Positions 1 through 8,557 of a DNA stretch of 62,642 nt are shown here, piece after piece; positions within the stretch are counted from its first letter, which is position 1; every line of letters starts with the position of its first letter. Made by a program: the position numbers and the translations under genes. The stretch lies in contig PANQ01000002.1 of NCBI GenBank assembly GCA_002707685.1, forward strand, positions 54,145-116,786, given 5' to 3'. The DNA is from Porticoccus sp. GTDB lineage: Bacteria; Pseudomonadota; Gammaproteobacteria; Pseudomonadales; Porticoccaceae. The notes beneath the pieces were generated by a model, which was given only the letters and a program-made list of their open reading frames with translations, was not told the origin of the DNA and made no database searches.

Positions 1-318
1 ATATTGCCCCCATTCTGAATTTGTATAAAACACAATTTTAGTGATATTGGGGTAATCTCGTTTAGCTTTCTTCAGCATTTCGAGAATATCTTCTTTGTGA
101 TCAGATAATGCTGTGCTGTAAAACTTAGCCTGCCAACCAAGTGTGTCTTCACCATCGATAATTGGGTCTGTTTCAATAGCTGATTGGTTCTTATATCTAA
201 AAATACCTGTCCTCTTTCCATGTTCCTTACAAAAAAGTAAGTAACATAGCCACTCAAAGTGAAATTGAGGATTATCGGAGAATTTGGATTTAAATATATT
301 CCAGTCTGGTTTTATCAA
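1..318 (-). CDS. N-terminal part of a PD-(D/E)XK-like nuclease, probably a large defence protein (runs off left edge)
   Basis: The minus strand stays open from about 318 to the window edge, giving roughly 106 residues. No ATG is in frame. I chose a TTG at 316-318, preceded by a GAGAG stretch; the upstream in-frame stop is just beyond. The peptide has an aromatic-rich helix (HFEWLCYLLF), then RTGIFRYKNQ, an ETDPI turn and GWQAKFY, followed by an LSDHKEDI helix and IVFYTNSEWGQ. This E...D...QxK layout fits the restriction-endonuclease fold (Mrr/Cap4-like) found at the N-terminus of large NTPase defence proteins. The C-terminal part is outside the window, so the partner domain is unknown. Codon use is AT-rich, unlike the transfer genes beside it, which fits cargo. 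The fold is inferred from pattern, not from a search. Confidence 0.55.
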   Translation of the reverse strand, partial: MIKPDWNIFKSKFSDNPQFHFEWLCYLLFCKEHGKRTGIFRYKNQSAIETDPIIDGEDTLGWQAKFYSTALSDHKEDILEMLKKAKRDYPNITKIVFYTNSEWGQY

Positions 319-414
319 TTCAACATATCTCTCGTTTGTACATTTTCGGCTAGATATTTCAAATTTATATATGCTTTGAAATAGTAAACCTCATAGATTA
401 ACTTTCTTTCTAGC

Positions 415-431
415 CTGAAAGCTTTTCCGTA
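415..431 (+). promoter_or_regulatory. 17-bp motif, copy 1, upstream of first transfer operon
   Basis: CTGAAAGCTTTTCCGTA occurs here, 52 bp before the start of the RAQPRD gene, and again exactly at 9004-9020, 59 bp before the second transfer operon. Its centre is a near-palindrome (GAAAGCTTTTC). Matching position and orientation suggest a shared operator or promoter element for the T4SS operons. This is inference from sequence identity only. Confidence 0.5.
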
Positions 432-483
432 GTTACAACTCAAACTATCTCCGATCATAGCTCCACCAAACAGGAGAATGATC

Positions 484-774
484 ATGCGCTATAGAGCACT
501 TGTAGGCATTATCTCAGCCGCCATCGCCACTAGCACTTATGCAGTAACCGATCAGGAACGCACGGTGCTCCAACGACTGTATTCTGAATTAGCCGTTATT
601 AGCAATATCGTTGAGGAGGCCGAACAATCAGTCAACCAGAAAGACCGTCAGCAGGTTGATTACGTGCAACTAAAAGCTGATTTGCAGCGTATTCAGGAGG
701 GGGTTGGCGATATTTTGAACAATCAGCGCCGTGAACCGCGATCCCTGCCTTCGATCTCCGGGGAATACCGCTAA
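484..774 (+). CDS. RAQPRD family ICE protein
   Basis: A 96-residue exported protein of the RAQPRD family (TIGR01690), a small accessory protein at the start of this type of ICE transfer operon. Residues 1-20 form a signal peptide (MRYRALVGIISAAIATSTYA). The rest is a helical hairpin ending in RREPRSLPSISGEYR, the position where the family name motif sits, although the literal RAQPRD string is not kept. An ATG at 478 lies only 1 nt after the AGGAG at 472-476. The ATG at 484 has a 7-nt spacing, so I use it. The stop overlaps the next start as TAATG. Exact function is unknown in the family; presumably it acts in the periplasm. Confidence 0.85.
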   Translation: MRYRALVGIISAAIATSTYAVTDQERTVLQRLYSELAVISNIVEEAEQSVNQKDRQQVDYVQLKADLQRIQEGVGDILNNQRREPRSLPSISGEYR

Positions 775-1013
775 TGGCGGTATCTGCCTCCCAGGAAGCT
801 GCTTTTACCGGGGCAACCCTCGGTGTACCCATGAGCAGCTTTAATTTGACCATTTTACTGATCTTTTACTCAGTGCTCTACATTTGGGCAGTTTGGGTCA
901 TTTATACCCAGTGGAAAGCGTGGTCGAGGCGCAAGATCGATTTCTATGATTTCCTGATTCGGTCGGTTAGACCGATATTCCTAACCCTGGTCTTAGGCTT
1001 CCTACTTCAATGA
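774..1013 (+). CDS. ICE membrane protein, TIGR03758 (PFL_4701) family
   Basis: A 79-residue protein with two hydrophobic segments (about residues 22-42 and 63-78) joined by a short basic loop (WSRRK). Size, topology and place between RAQPRD and TIGR03745 match the PFL_4701 family of GI-type T4SS. It starts inside the TAATG junction with the upstream gene, so the two are translationally coupled. A role in the inner-membrane part of the mating channel is inferred; no catalytic residues are visible. Confidence 0.8.
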   Translation: MAVSASQEAAFTGATLGVPMSSFNLTILLIFYSVLYIWAVWVIYTQWKAWSRRKIDFYDFLIRSVRPIFLTLVLGFLLQ

Positions 1014-1110
1014 CCTGAGAAAAACACCGACTTTTTAACCCTCGTTTTTGGCTCCGCCACCGCGACAGCAACAACGACACACATTTGGCTAACAATATAG
1101 GAGAACGCCA

Positions 1111-1497
1111 ATGAATGTCTTAACTGTCCTGTCGCGCTGCAAGCGGCAACGCGCCTGTCAATTTTTCAAATCTCGCTGGCAACTGCTCTGGCTTGGGTTG
1201 CTAGCGATTGCAGCCCAGGCTCAGCTTCCTACGCCAGTCAATCCATCTAACGGTGCGCCCAATGGTAACTACCTGCAATTTATGGAGGGATGGACGGGCG
1301 ATGCCGTTGATTATATCGCGCTGGCGATCTCTGGCGCTGGGTTTCTGTGGGTAGGCTGGATATTACTGTCCAAATTTAACGAAGCCAGAAGCTCGAATGA
1401 TCCCGATTGGGGTTCGGTAGGTCTAACGGCGGTGATTGCGGGTGCGTTACTGGCCGTCGTGTCGTTCTTCCTGAACGAAGCCGTAGGCATTATCTAG
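1111..1497 (+). CDS. ICE membrane protein, TIGR03745 family (pilin-like)
   Basis: A 128-residue protein with a long positively charged leader, a hydrophobic signal segment ending near AAQAQ (residues 40-45), then two further membrane helices (about 66-85 and 103-122). This matches TIGR03745 (PFL_4702), the likely major pilin of this T4SS type, comparable to VirB2/TraA. GGAG lies before the ATG. A 97-bp gap separates it from the previous gene, a larger space than elsewhere in this operon, so a separate transcription start or a processing site is possible. The pilin role is known for the family and not shown here. Confidence 0.82.
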   Translation: MNVLTVLSRCKRQRACQFFKSRWQLLWLGLLAIAAQAQLPTPVNPSNGAPNGNYLQFMEGWTGDAVDYIALAISGAGFLWVGWILLSKFNEARSSNDPDWGSVGLTAVIAGALLAVVSFFLNEAVGII

Positions 1498-1507
1498 GAG
1501 CGGGGCC

Positions 1508-1870
1508 ATGCCTATGGAACGCAATGAGCTACTGCCGCTACGCCTGAACGCTGAGCCGTCGATATTTCGGGGTTGCTCACTTTCTGAATTAATGATGCTG
1601 GTGACAACGGGTGCGGGAGTATTGGTGCCTGCCAGTATCATTATCTGCGGGCTATTCGGCTATTTGATGATGGGTGTGGGCATTGGCCTATTACTCGTTA
1701 TCGGTTGGGTGGTAATTGGTGCCACTGTGCTGCAAAAGCTCAAGCGTGGTCGTCCGCTGGGTTTTTACCAGTTGCGGCTTCGCCTATGGCTGGAAGACTG
1801 CCAACTGATAAAGTCGCCGTTCATTCGGCAAAGCCGGGTTTGGGATGTGGGCCGGAGGATTCGGCCATGA
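1508..1870 (+). CDS. Conjugative transfer protein, TIGR03750 family
   Basis: A 120-residue inner-membrane protein with paired hydrophobic helices at about residues 30-48 and 51-76, flanked by conserved charged segments (RLNAEPSIFRGCSLSEL before, LKRGRPLGFYQLRLRLWLED after). This is the pattern of TIGR03750, the TraL/VirB3-like subunit of GI-type systems. AGGAG ends 7 nt before the ATG; a second ATG at 1514 is possible. The stop overlaps the next start as ATGA. It probably anchors the VirB4-like ATPase at the membrane. Confidence 0.82.
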   Translation: MPMERNELLPLRLNAEPSIFRGCSLSELMMLVTTGAGVLVPASIIICGLFGYLMMGVGIGLLLVIGWVVIGATVLQKLKRGRPLGFYQLRLRLWLEDCQLIKSPFIRQSRVWDVGRRIRP

Positions 1871-2565
1871 AAGAGCTATTATCCCTTCGTAATAACCAGG
1901 CGCGTAACCGGCTTATTGCCACAACTGATCATATACGCTCACTGCGCATAGCCATCATATTTCTAGCGGTAGTAATTGCTGCCCTGTGGTGGCGAAATGG
2001 TGTCCTGCAGGAAACGCGGCGACTCTATATTCCCCCCGATCTGACACAAGGCATGGTGACGCAGTTCGACAATGTGCCAGCACCCTTGGTGTACACCTTC
2101 GCCTATTACATCTTTCAGCAATTGAATCGCTGGCCGTCTGATGGTGAGAAAGACTACCCGCAACAAATCTACAAGTTGCAGGGCTTTATGACACCAAGCT
2201 GCCGGGTAGCCCTCGAAGCCGATATGAATGAAAAGCAACGCTTGGGCGAACTTCGTCAGCGTGTGCGCAGCATCCAGGAAATTCTCGGTCACTCTTACAC
2301 CCGCTCGCGGGTGACATTTGAAAGCGGCACCTCTTGGCTTACCTGGCTCGATGTGAATGTTATCGAATCGATCAATGGTCATTCCGTTAAAGATGTCCTA
2401 TTGCGCTACCCGATGCGGGTAGTGCGCTTTGATGTGGATAAGGAAGTGAACCCTTGGGGTCTGGCGCTGGATTGTGACGCATCCATGCGGCCCGAACTGT
2501 TGAGTGAACAGCAGGTTGGTCAACCCTTTATGCCGGAGATGAGTCATGCCGTACCAGAGAAGTAA
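1867..2565 (+). CDS. ICE protein, TIGR03746 (PFL_4703) family, TraE-like
   Basis: A 232-residue protein with a single N-terminal membrane helix (about residues 27-44) and a periplasmic domain, the topology of TraE/VirB8-type assembly factors. Match to PFL_4703 rests on length, the IPPDLTQGMV region after the helix and fixed gene order. The open frame extends upstream of 1867, but ATG 1867 overlaps the preceding stop as ATGA and puts the membrane helix near the N-terminus. Its 3' end overlaps the next gene by 20 nt. Confidence 0.83.
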   Translation: MKELLSLRNNQARNRLIATTDHIRSLRIAIIFLAVVIAALWWRNGVLQETRRLYIPPDLTQGMVTQFDNVPAPLVYTFAYYIFQQLNRWPSDGEKDYPQQIYKLQGFMTPSCRVALEADMNEKQRLGELRQRVRSIQEILGHSYTRSRVTFESGTSWLTWLDVNVIESINGHSVKDVLLRYPMRVVRFDVDKEVNPWGLALDCDASMRPELLSEQQVGQPFMPEMSHAVPEK

Positions 2566-3421
2566 TGCAATATCGAAAATCGTGGCCGTGCTTGCCATGC
2601 TGTGGGTGGCCAACTCAGCCATAGCGGATCAGTCCCCAGCCGTGGAGCGGGTTGTCTGGGATAAGCGACCGATCGCGGTACATATACAGCACAATCAAGA
2701 GCGCATCATTCATTTCCCCGGTGATGTTCGATATTGGCTACCCGATAGCTTAAAGCGCAAGTTGTCTGTAGTCGCCGCTAACGGCGTTTTATATATCCGG
2801 GCAATGGAGCCTTTTCCGGCCACTCGCATTCGCATTCAGGGCTTGGTGGATCAGACCATCTATCTGCTCGATGTGACAGTCAATGATTCGGAGTCAGCCA
2901 GTGACGAGCTGGTGGTGATGAAGCCCGAGGCAGTGACCAACCGGGCTAAAGATCAGACCGCAGTGCGTCATACAGAAGATTGGCGAGTGCGTTTAACCCG
3001 GTATGCTGCACAGCAGCTTTACGCTCCAGAGAGGTTGCTGCGTGGTGACAGTCAGATCAAACGTATTCCAATAGATGCCCAAAAACCTGTACCACTGATA
3101 CGTGGCCAGCGAATCGATGCGCAGCCTCTCGCCGCTTGGCAAGGGGGCGGTTTTACAGTAACGGCAATCAAACTACGCAATGTCACTGGCCAAAACCTCC
3201 ATTTGAATTTCTCCGATAGTAACAAGCCCAATACAATCGACTTGGCTCATTCACTGCGAGGTGGCTGGCTAACTGCCGTCACCCAGCATGATTTCTTGGG
3301 TGTAGCAGGCAAAGAGACCGATACCACTACCTTGTACTTGGTATCGGATCGCCCCTTTATCGAAAGCTTGGGTGTTGCCCCTCAACCTAACGGTGAATTT
3401 GAGGAGGCGACCGATGGCTGA
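2546..3421 (+). CDS. ICE protein, TIGR03749 (PFL_4704) family, TraK-like
   Basis: A 291-residue periplasmic protein with a signal peptide (VAVLAMLWVANSAIA, about residues 13-27). The remainder is rich in beta-forming sequence, as in TraK/VirB9-type outer-membrane core components. Order and length match PFL_4704. It overlaps the preceding gene by 20 nt and the following gene by 8 nt, so the cluster is translated as one coupled operon. It is expected to build the secretin-like ring with the TraB- and TraV-like proteins encoded next. Confidence 0.82.
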   Translation: MPYQRSNAISKIVAVLAMLWVANSAIADQSPAVERVVWDKRPIAVHIQHNQERIIHFPGDVRYWLPDSLKRKLSVVAANGVLYIRAMEPFPATRIRIQGLVDQTIYLLDVTVNDSESASDELVVMKPEAVTNRAKDQTAVRHTEDWRVRLTRYAAQQLYAPERLLRGDSQIKRIPIDAQKPVPLIRGQRIDAQPLAAWQGGGFTVTAIKLRNVTGQNLHLNFSDSNKPNTIDLAHSLRGGWLTAVTQHDFLGVAGKETDTTTLYLVSDRPFIESLGVAPQPNGEFEEATDG

Positions 3422-4766
3422 GAAACGTATGAATCCGCTATTGATCGGCGGCGCGGTAGTAGCTGTATTGTGTTTGTCCTTGGTGATGTGCTCTGAGAGC
3501 AAAGTCAGCCACCAGCCTATCGAGCAGGTGCCGGGTTATGATCCTGCTGCCAAGCGTGAGGATGGCGATACCCAAACTGACACTATTCGCGCATTGCAGG
3601 CTTATGCCCGTGAAGCGGTCAGCAAAGCCGATGCCTTGCATGAGTCTACAGAAGACAAGATGGAACAAGTGCTGGAAAACCGGCAGCAACTCTCAGCACT
3701 GACTCATTCCAGTGAAGACGCACAGCAACAACTCGCGGATACCAAAGCAACTATTACCTCGCTCGAGCAAACGCTGGCGAGCTTGCAACGTGAGCTGGCC
3801 GATGTGCGCGGTGAGCAAGCGTTGGCAAAAACGCCATTAAATGAAGAAGGTCTCCCAATAGGTTTTGGTTTTGATGAACAAGGCGTATTGCGAGACGACC
3901 CCAATCAGGGGGAGTGGTTTAACCCTCTCGATTGGGCTGAACCAGAATCAGAGGGTGGCGAGAGCAGTCGTTTTACCGGCTTGCTGCAAGGCCCAACGGT
4001 GAGCGCAGAACCTGTCGAGGAACAGGCATCGGCATCTAAGCCCGAGGTAGTGATTGAGCCGGTGTATACCTTACCGAAAGATGCCACGCTCACCGATGGC
4101 CTAGCGCTGACTGCGTTAATTGGTCGCATCCCCGTCGAGGGGCAAACGCCTGATCCGTACCCCATAAAAATCTATATAGGCAGAGAAAATCTGTTAGCCA
4201 ATGGTCACGAATTGCCGGAAGTTGAAGGCATGATATTTAGTGGCCTGGGTTTTGGTGATTGGAACTTGTCTTGTGTCAGCGCCCGGCTGATGTCTGCCAC
4301 GTTTATTTTTGAAGACGGTTCCATTGTCAATCACAGCAGCGCGGGTCAGCCCTTGGGTTATATCTCTGATCCCAGCGGTGTGCCCTGTGTTGCCGGGCGC
4401 TTTGTCACAAATGCACCAGCATTTCTATCGCAACGGGTGGGGCTTGCTGCTCTCGGTGCAGCGGGCTCGGCCTATGCCGAAGCCCAACAGCAGCGCCAGA
4501 CCTCAGCACTCACGGGTACGACAACCAGTACGGTGAGTGGGAATATCAACAAGCTGGCTGCGGGAGAAGCAGTGCAATCGGCCACCGATGAAGTCAGTGA
4601 ATGGCTTTTGGCCAGACAGAAACAAAGTTTCGATGCGGTGGTGGTGAATCCTGGTGCGGCAGTATCCGTGCATCTGGATCGTAGCCTGCCGTTGGATAAG
4701 AGTTCGATTATTAGGAGGTTGCGATATGCACAAGACGATACGCACGCTCGCACTGATCTTGATTAG
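3414..4766 (+). CDS. ICE protein, TIGR03752 (PFL_4705) family, TraB-like
   Basis: A 450-residue VirB10/TraB-like protein. It has one membrane helix (about residues 8-26), a long coiled coil (about 55-130, rich in E, Q and L), a flexible linker, and a C-terminal domain with GLALTALIGRIPVEG and a conserved pair of cysteines (LSCVSARL, SGVPCVAG). An upstream start at 3372 is open, but ATG 3414, behind GAGGAGG at 3401-3407, fits the family and gives an N-terminal membrane anchor. It spans the envelope and links the inner membrane to the outer-membrane core. Confidence 0.85.
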   Translation: MAEKRMNPLLIGGAVVAVLCLSLVMCSESKVSHQPIEQVPGYDPAAKREDGDTQTDTIRALQAYAREAVSKADALHESTEDKMEQVLENRQQLSALTHSSEDAQQQLADTKATITSLEQTLASLQRELADVRGEQALAKTPLNEEGLPIGFGFDEQGVLRDDPNQGEWFNPLDWAEPESEGGESSRFTGLLQGPTVSAEPVEEQASASKPEVVIEPVYTLPKDATLTDGLALTALIGRIPVEGQTPDPYPIKIYIGRENLLANGHELPEVEGMIFSGLGFGDWNLSCVSARLMSATFIFEDGSIVNHSSAGQPLGYISDPSGVPCVAGRFVTNAPAFLSQRVGLAALGAAGSAYAEAQQQRQTSALTGTTTSTVSGNINKLAAGEAVQSATDEVSEWLLARQKQSFDAVVVNPGAAVSVHLDRSLPLDKSSIIRRLRYAQDDTHARTDLD

Positions 4767-5082
4767 CACAGGGTTAATCAGCGGCTGTGCCAGCTCTAAA
4801 AGCCGGGTGTTTGGAAAAGACATGCCAAGCATGAAGGTTATTCACGATAGTAGGTTTCAGAAAGAAGATGCTGTTCCATTAGAAAAGCCCTTACGTGAAG
4901 TGCAGTTGAAAGAGCCAGTAACTGATTCAGATTTTCAGTGGTTACCGAACCCCACATTAACTATGTATGTGTTCCCACATTTGAGTAGTGCAGGACATCC
5001 GGTGCCCGGATACAGCACGTTTTTTAGGCTTTATACCCAGGATCATATTGCCGCGCCGGGTGAAACTAAGGGTTGGGAGTAA
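4726..5082 (+). CDS. Conjugative transfer lipoprotein, TIGR03751 family
   Basis: A 118-residue lipoprotein with an 18-20 residue signal and lipobox LISGC (Cys21). It matches TIGR03751, the TraV/VirB7-like lipoprotein of GI-type T4SS. The frame is open from 4654, but ATG 4726 sits behind a strong AGGAGGT at 4713-4719 and begins the signal peptide, so it is the start. It overlaps the TraB-like gene by 41 nt. The mature part contains a proline-rich LPNPTLTMYVFPHL segment typical of the family. Confidence 0.85.
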   Translation: MHKTIRTLALILISTGLISGCASSKSRVFGKDMPSMKVIHDSRFQKEDAVPLEKPLREVQLKEPVTDSDFQWLPNPTLTMYVFPHLSSAGHPVPGYSTFFRLYTQDHIAAPGETKGWE

Positions 5083-5085
5083 TTC

Positions 5086-7821
5086 ATGTTGACGGGTAAA
5101 AAGGATAAGCAAGCCAGTCGTTTGGTGACGGATCAAGATATTTCCAATTTGTACCGCCGTCCAGAGTCATTATCGGATTGGCTACCGTGGGTTGATTTTG
5201 ATGAAGCGACTCAAACATTCACTCTGGAAGACGGTTACAGTGCGGCCGCCATGTTTGAGATTGTGGGTGTATCTACTGAAGCACGATCAGAGCGTTTCTT
5301 AGAAGAAGTGCAGACCAATATTCAGACGTGCATAAACCACACGATTCCTGCCCACGATAACCCTTTTGTGTTGCAGTGCTATGTGTCCGATGAAGATTCA
5401 TTGTCCGCTTTAGCCAAAACGCTCGGTAAGTACGCCAGCGAAAACCAAACCCAATCGAACGCTGAACACCGGCAGCTCACCAGTAACTTTGTGGGCCGGA
5501 TGCAACGCCACTTCAAACACGTTACGCACAAAGGCGGACTATTTGAAGATACCACGGTAACGGGAGGTGACTGGCGCGGAAAGGTTCGACGCGTGCGGGT
5601 ATTTTTGTACCGCCGCCGAGACACCAAAGACCACTACAACATTGATCCCGTCATGGAAATTAATCAGGTAGCTGAGCGATTTGTGACTCAGATGGTTGCC
5701 TCGGGCATAGGTATTCGGCGCTGCAATGATCAGGATTTATATGCCTGGCTGTTACGCTGGTTTAATCCCACGGCTGATATTACAGGTGGTGACCTGGATG
5801 CCTTGACGGAGCTGACCGAATTGCCCAAGCCGAAAGATCGGCCCTTTGGGCATGACCTGTCCCAGTTACTGTTTCTCTCCCAGCCGGAATCCGATCAAGA
5901 ACACGGTGTGTGGTGGTTTGATGACATGCCGCATCGGGCCATTGCTGTTGATGCTTTGCGGCGTAAACCCTTTCCTGGTCATTTCACCGGCGAGCGTCGC
6001 ATTGGTGACAATCTCTATGCCCTGTTCGATAAATTGCCCGAAGGCTGTGTTTTGGCGATCACCATCACGGTAATGCCACAAGACAATGTTGAAAATCATA
6101 TTGTGCAAATACTTAATGCCGCCAAAGGTGAAACTGCTGAGGCGATGGCGGCAGAACAAGATGCAAAAGAAGCTTTGAGGTGGATGTCACACGGTGACTA
6201 TTTGTTGCCCACGACGATAACCTTATTTACTCGTGGTAACGATTTGGTTGAGCTGCAAAAGCGCACCAATGAAGTCAATGCGCTATTGCTGGCCAATGGC
6301 CTGCATCCCATTCGAGAAAAAGATGAGTTGCTGCCACTGGATACCTACATTCATCAGTTACCCATGAATTACGAGCCCAAACGGGACAAACTGAGCCGTA
6401 AAAGCCGCTTAGTGTTTTCCAGTGATTTGGCCAATTTATTGCCGTTCTATGGTCGTAGCAAAGGTACGGGGAATCCTGGTTTGGTGTTTTTCAATCGGGG
6501 CGGCGAGCCACTAACCTTTGATCCACTCAATAAAGCAGATCGTGCCAAGAATGCCTTTGGCCTGGTGCTGGGGCCACCGGGGTCGGGTAAATCTGCCTTG
6601 ATGGTGTATATCTTGTTACAGGTCGCAGCGATCTATGGGGCGAGAATCTATGTAATCGAAAAAGGCGGTTCCTTTAAGTTGTTTGGTGACTACTGCAAGT
6701 ATTTTGGCTTGTCGGTCAATCAAGTGACCCTCCACCCCAAAGAAGACGTTAGTTTGCCACCGTTTTCTGATGCCTATGAAATGTTGGAAAAGGAGGCGGC
6801 GAAACAACGCACCCTGAATAGCGAAGCCTCACTGGATGCCTCAGACAGTGACGATGAAGATGACGAAGAACGCGATCTTCTTGGAGAAATGGAGCTGAAA
6901 GCCCGCATTATGATCACGGGCGGCGACAGTAAAGAAGAAGCCTTAATGTCACGGGCTGACCGTCTCACTATTCGACAAGCTATCATCAAAGCCGCGCAAG
7001 ATAAATTAGCGTCCGGCAGCAAAGAAATTGTACTCACTGAGGATGTTGTGGCGGCGCTCAATCAGATTTCCCTGGAGGAAGATAGTACTCCCAAACGCCG
7101 CGAACGCGCCAAAGACATGGCCGACGCGATGGCATTGTACTGTTCTGGCACTGCCGGACATTTCTTTAATCGACCCGGTAAAGCCTGGCCGGAAGCCGAC
7201 GTCACTATATTGGAAATGGGACTGCTAGCGAATGAGGGTTATGAAGACCAACTTGCCCTCGGTTTTATGGGCTTAATGAACCAGATCAATGGCGTCGTTG
7301 AACGCGAGCAGTATTCACATCGCCCTACCTTTGTCTTGGGAGACGAAGCTCACCTAATTACCACTAATCCGTTACTGGCTATATTCCTGGTTAAGATCGT
7401 CAAGATGTGGCGGAAGCTGGGTGCCTGGTTGTGGTTGGCGACTCAGAACCTAGAAGACTTTCCCGATACAGCTAAGAAGCTGCTAAGCATGTTCGAGTGG
7501 TGGATAGCGATGGTTTGCCCGAAGGAAGAAATCGAACAAATATCACGTTTCAAAGACCTAACCGACGAGCAAAAGCATATGCTATTGGCTGCTCGTAAAG
7601 AGCCGGGTAAATACACTGAGGGCGTGGTGCTGGCCGACACCCTTCAATGCTTATTCCGCAATGTGCCACCGCCATTGGCGTTAGCCTTGGCCATGACAGA
7701 GAAACATGAAAAGCAGCAGCGAGCTGAAATCATGCGATCCCAACATTGCTCTGAGCTAGAGGCGGCTTTTGCGGTAGCCAATGAGCTGGTCGATAGGGCC
7801 TTTGCTATTTCTAAAAAATAG
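5086..7821 (+). CDS. Conjugative transfer ATPase, TIGR03744 (PFL_4706) family, VirB4/TraC-like
   Basis: A 911-residue cytoplasmic ATPase that powers pilus assembly and DNA transfer. Walker A is LGPPGSGKSALM (about residue 490) and Walker B is FVLGDEAHLI (about 745); the sensor-like LATQNLEDF follows. The N-terminal half matches the TraC/VirB4 non-catalytic domain. An unusual acidic run (SDDEDDEERD, about 585-597) lies in an insert between the Walker motifs; such inserts are common in this subfamily. It is the last gene of the first transfer operon; the next transfer gene is 1.26 kb away, past a block of minus-strand cargo. Confidence 0.93.
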   Translation: MLTGKKDKQASRLVTDQDISNLYRRPESLSDWLPWVDFDEATQTFTLEDGYSAAAMFEIVGVSTEARSERFLEEVQTNIQTCINHTIPAHDNPFVLQCYVSDEDSLSALAKTLGKYASENQTQSNAEHRQLTSNFVGRMQRHFKHVTHKGGLFEDTTVTGGDWRGKVRRVRVFLYRRRDTKDHYNIDPVMEINQVAERFVTQMVASGIGIRRCNDQDLYAWLLRWFNPTADITGGDLDALTELTELPKPKDRPFGHDLSQLLFLSQPESDQEHGVWWFDDMPHRAIAVDALRRKPFPGHFTGERRIGDNLYALFDKLPEGCVLAITITVMPQDNVENHIVQILNAAKGETAEAMAAEQDAKEALRWMSHGDYLLPTTITLFTRGNDLVELQKRTNEVNALLLANGLHPIREKDELLPLDTYIHQLPMNYEPKRDKLSRKSRLVFSSDLANLLPFYGRSKGTGNPGLVFFNRGGEPLTFDPLNKADRAKNAFGLVLGPPGSGKSALMVYILLQVAAIYGARIYVIEKGGSFKLFGDYCKYFGLSVNQVTLHPKEDVSLPPFSDAYEMLEKEAAKQRTLNSEASLDASDSDDEDDEERDLLGEMELKARIMITGGDSKEEALMSRADRLTIRQAIIKAAQDKLASGSKEIVLTEDVVAALNQISLEEDSTPKRRERAKDMADAMALYCSGTAGHFFNRPGKAWPEADVTILEMGLLANEGYEDQLALGFMGLMNQINGVVEREQYSHRPTFVLGDEAHLITTNPLLAIFLVKIVKMWRKLGAWLWLATQNLEDFPDTAKKLLSMFEWWIAMVCPKEEIEQISRFKDLTDEQKHMLLAARKEPGKYTEGVVLADTLQCLFRNVPPPLALALAMTEKHEKQQRAEIMRSQHCSELEAAFAVANELVDRAFAISKK

Positions 7822-7901
7822 GGCTTGTTTATGGTTTATGACCGGAGTAGGGGCGCCTGGTAGTAGACATTGACGCTTACTACAGCCAAGTGACTTCGGC
7901 A

Positions 7902-8477
7902 CTACTTTGAATATTTATCGTACTTTGTTGCAAAATATTCTTCCTTTAGCTCGCCGCTTGAAAGAACGCGACTCTCTTTATTCAATTCTTTGCCAATAAA
8001 ATCTGCTATCGATTTGATCGTTTCTGATGTGCTTTTCATCCAGTCGTCAGATCCTACTGTATCACCATATAATTTTTCATTGTTTCTCTTGAAGTCCATT
8101 ACGTCGAGTCTATACCTAAGGCCAACTGGTAAATTATGTAGCTGCTTACATAAAGTATCGGTTCTATCTCGGTCTTCTTCGGGAAGATGCTCCAGAGCTT
8201 TGCCGATTAGTTTCTCTATATGGTGTCGGTAATTTTCGACCTTCTTTACCAGTTTCTCTCCCTGTTTATCTGAATGGCAATAATAAGTAACTACAGACTT
8301 CAGTGCACTTTCCATTGCCATTCTTAAATCGATAAAACATTTCATCCTACGGGACTTTGAAGAATAAAACTCGGGCGACTCGCTGGCTTCACAGACTATA
8401 TATCGTGCATGCAGATCAATTGCATCATGATAAAAGTGATTTGCAACTTGTACATGTGTAGGCCTGGTTGATTCCAT
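7902..8477 (-). CDS. Uncharacterised helical protein (cargo between transfer operons)
   Basis: A 191-residue protein, strongly alpha-helical and charged, without signal or membrane segments. It begins MESTRPTHVQVANHFY with AAGGAGAG six nt upstream. A central helix (about residues 46-66, FIDLRMAMESALKSVVTYY) and a RHHIEKLI segment slightly recall HEPN-type folds, but I do not see a clear Rx4-6H motif, so no function is given. It lies on the opposite strand to the transfer genes and has AT-rich, atypical codon use. Together with the GIY-YIG gene upstream of it, it interrupts the usual order of the ICE and is probably accessory cargo. Confidence 0.7.
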   Translation of the reverse strand: MESTRPTHVQVANHFYHDAIDLHARYIVCEASESPEFYSSKSRRMKCFIDLRMAMESALKSVVTYYCHSDKQGEKLVKKVENYRHHIEKLIGKALEHLPEEDRDRTDTLCKQLHNLPVGLRYRLDVMDFKRNNEKLYGDTVGSDDWMKSTSETIKSIADFIGKELNKESRVLSSGELKEEYFATKYDKYSK

Positions 8478-8520
8478 GATCTCTCCTTAGCACTTCGGGT
8501 CCCGGCATTGGGAAAAATTG

Positions 8521-8556
8521 AAGCGCAGGGTAAATTTTGTCCGAAAGCCTGCGCTT
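8521..8556 (-). terminator. Probable terminator of the GIY-YIG gene
   Basis: AAGCGCAGG (8521-8529) and CCTGCGCTT (8548-8556) form a perfect 9-bp stem. Reading on the minus strand the stem is followed by CAATTTTTCCC, so it fits rho-independent termination downstream of the gene ending at 8558. Confidence 0.5.
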
Positions 8557-8557
8557 G

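Noticed and set aside
72-257. A 61-residue minus-strand ATG frame at the left edge
   Set aside because: It is in a different frame from the better-supported nuclease-like sequence, which continues to the window edge and has recognisable motifs.
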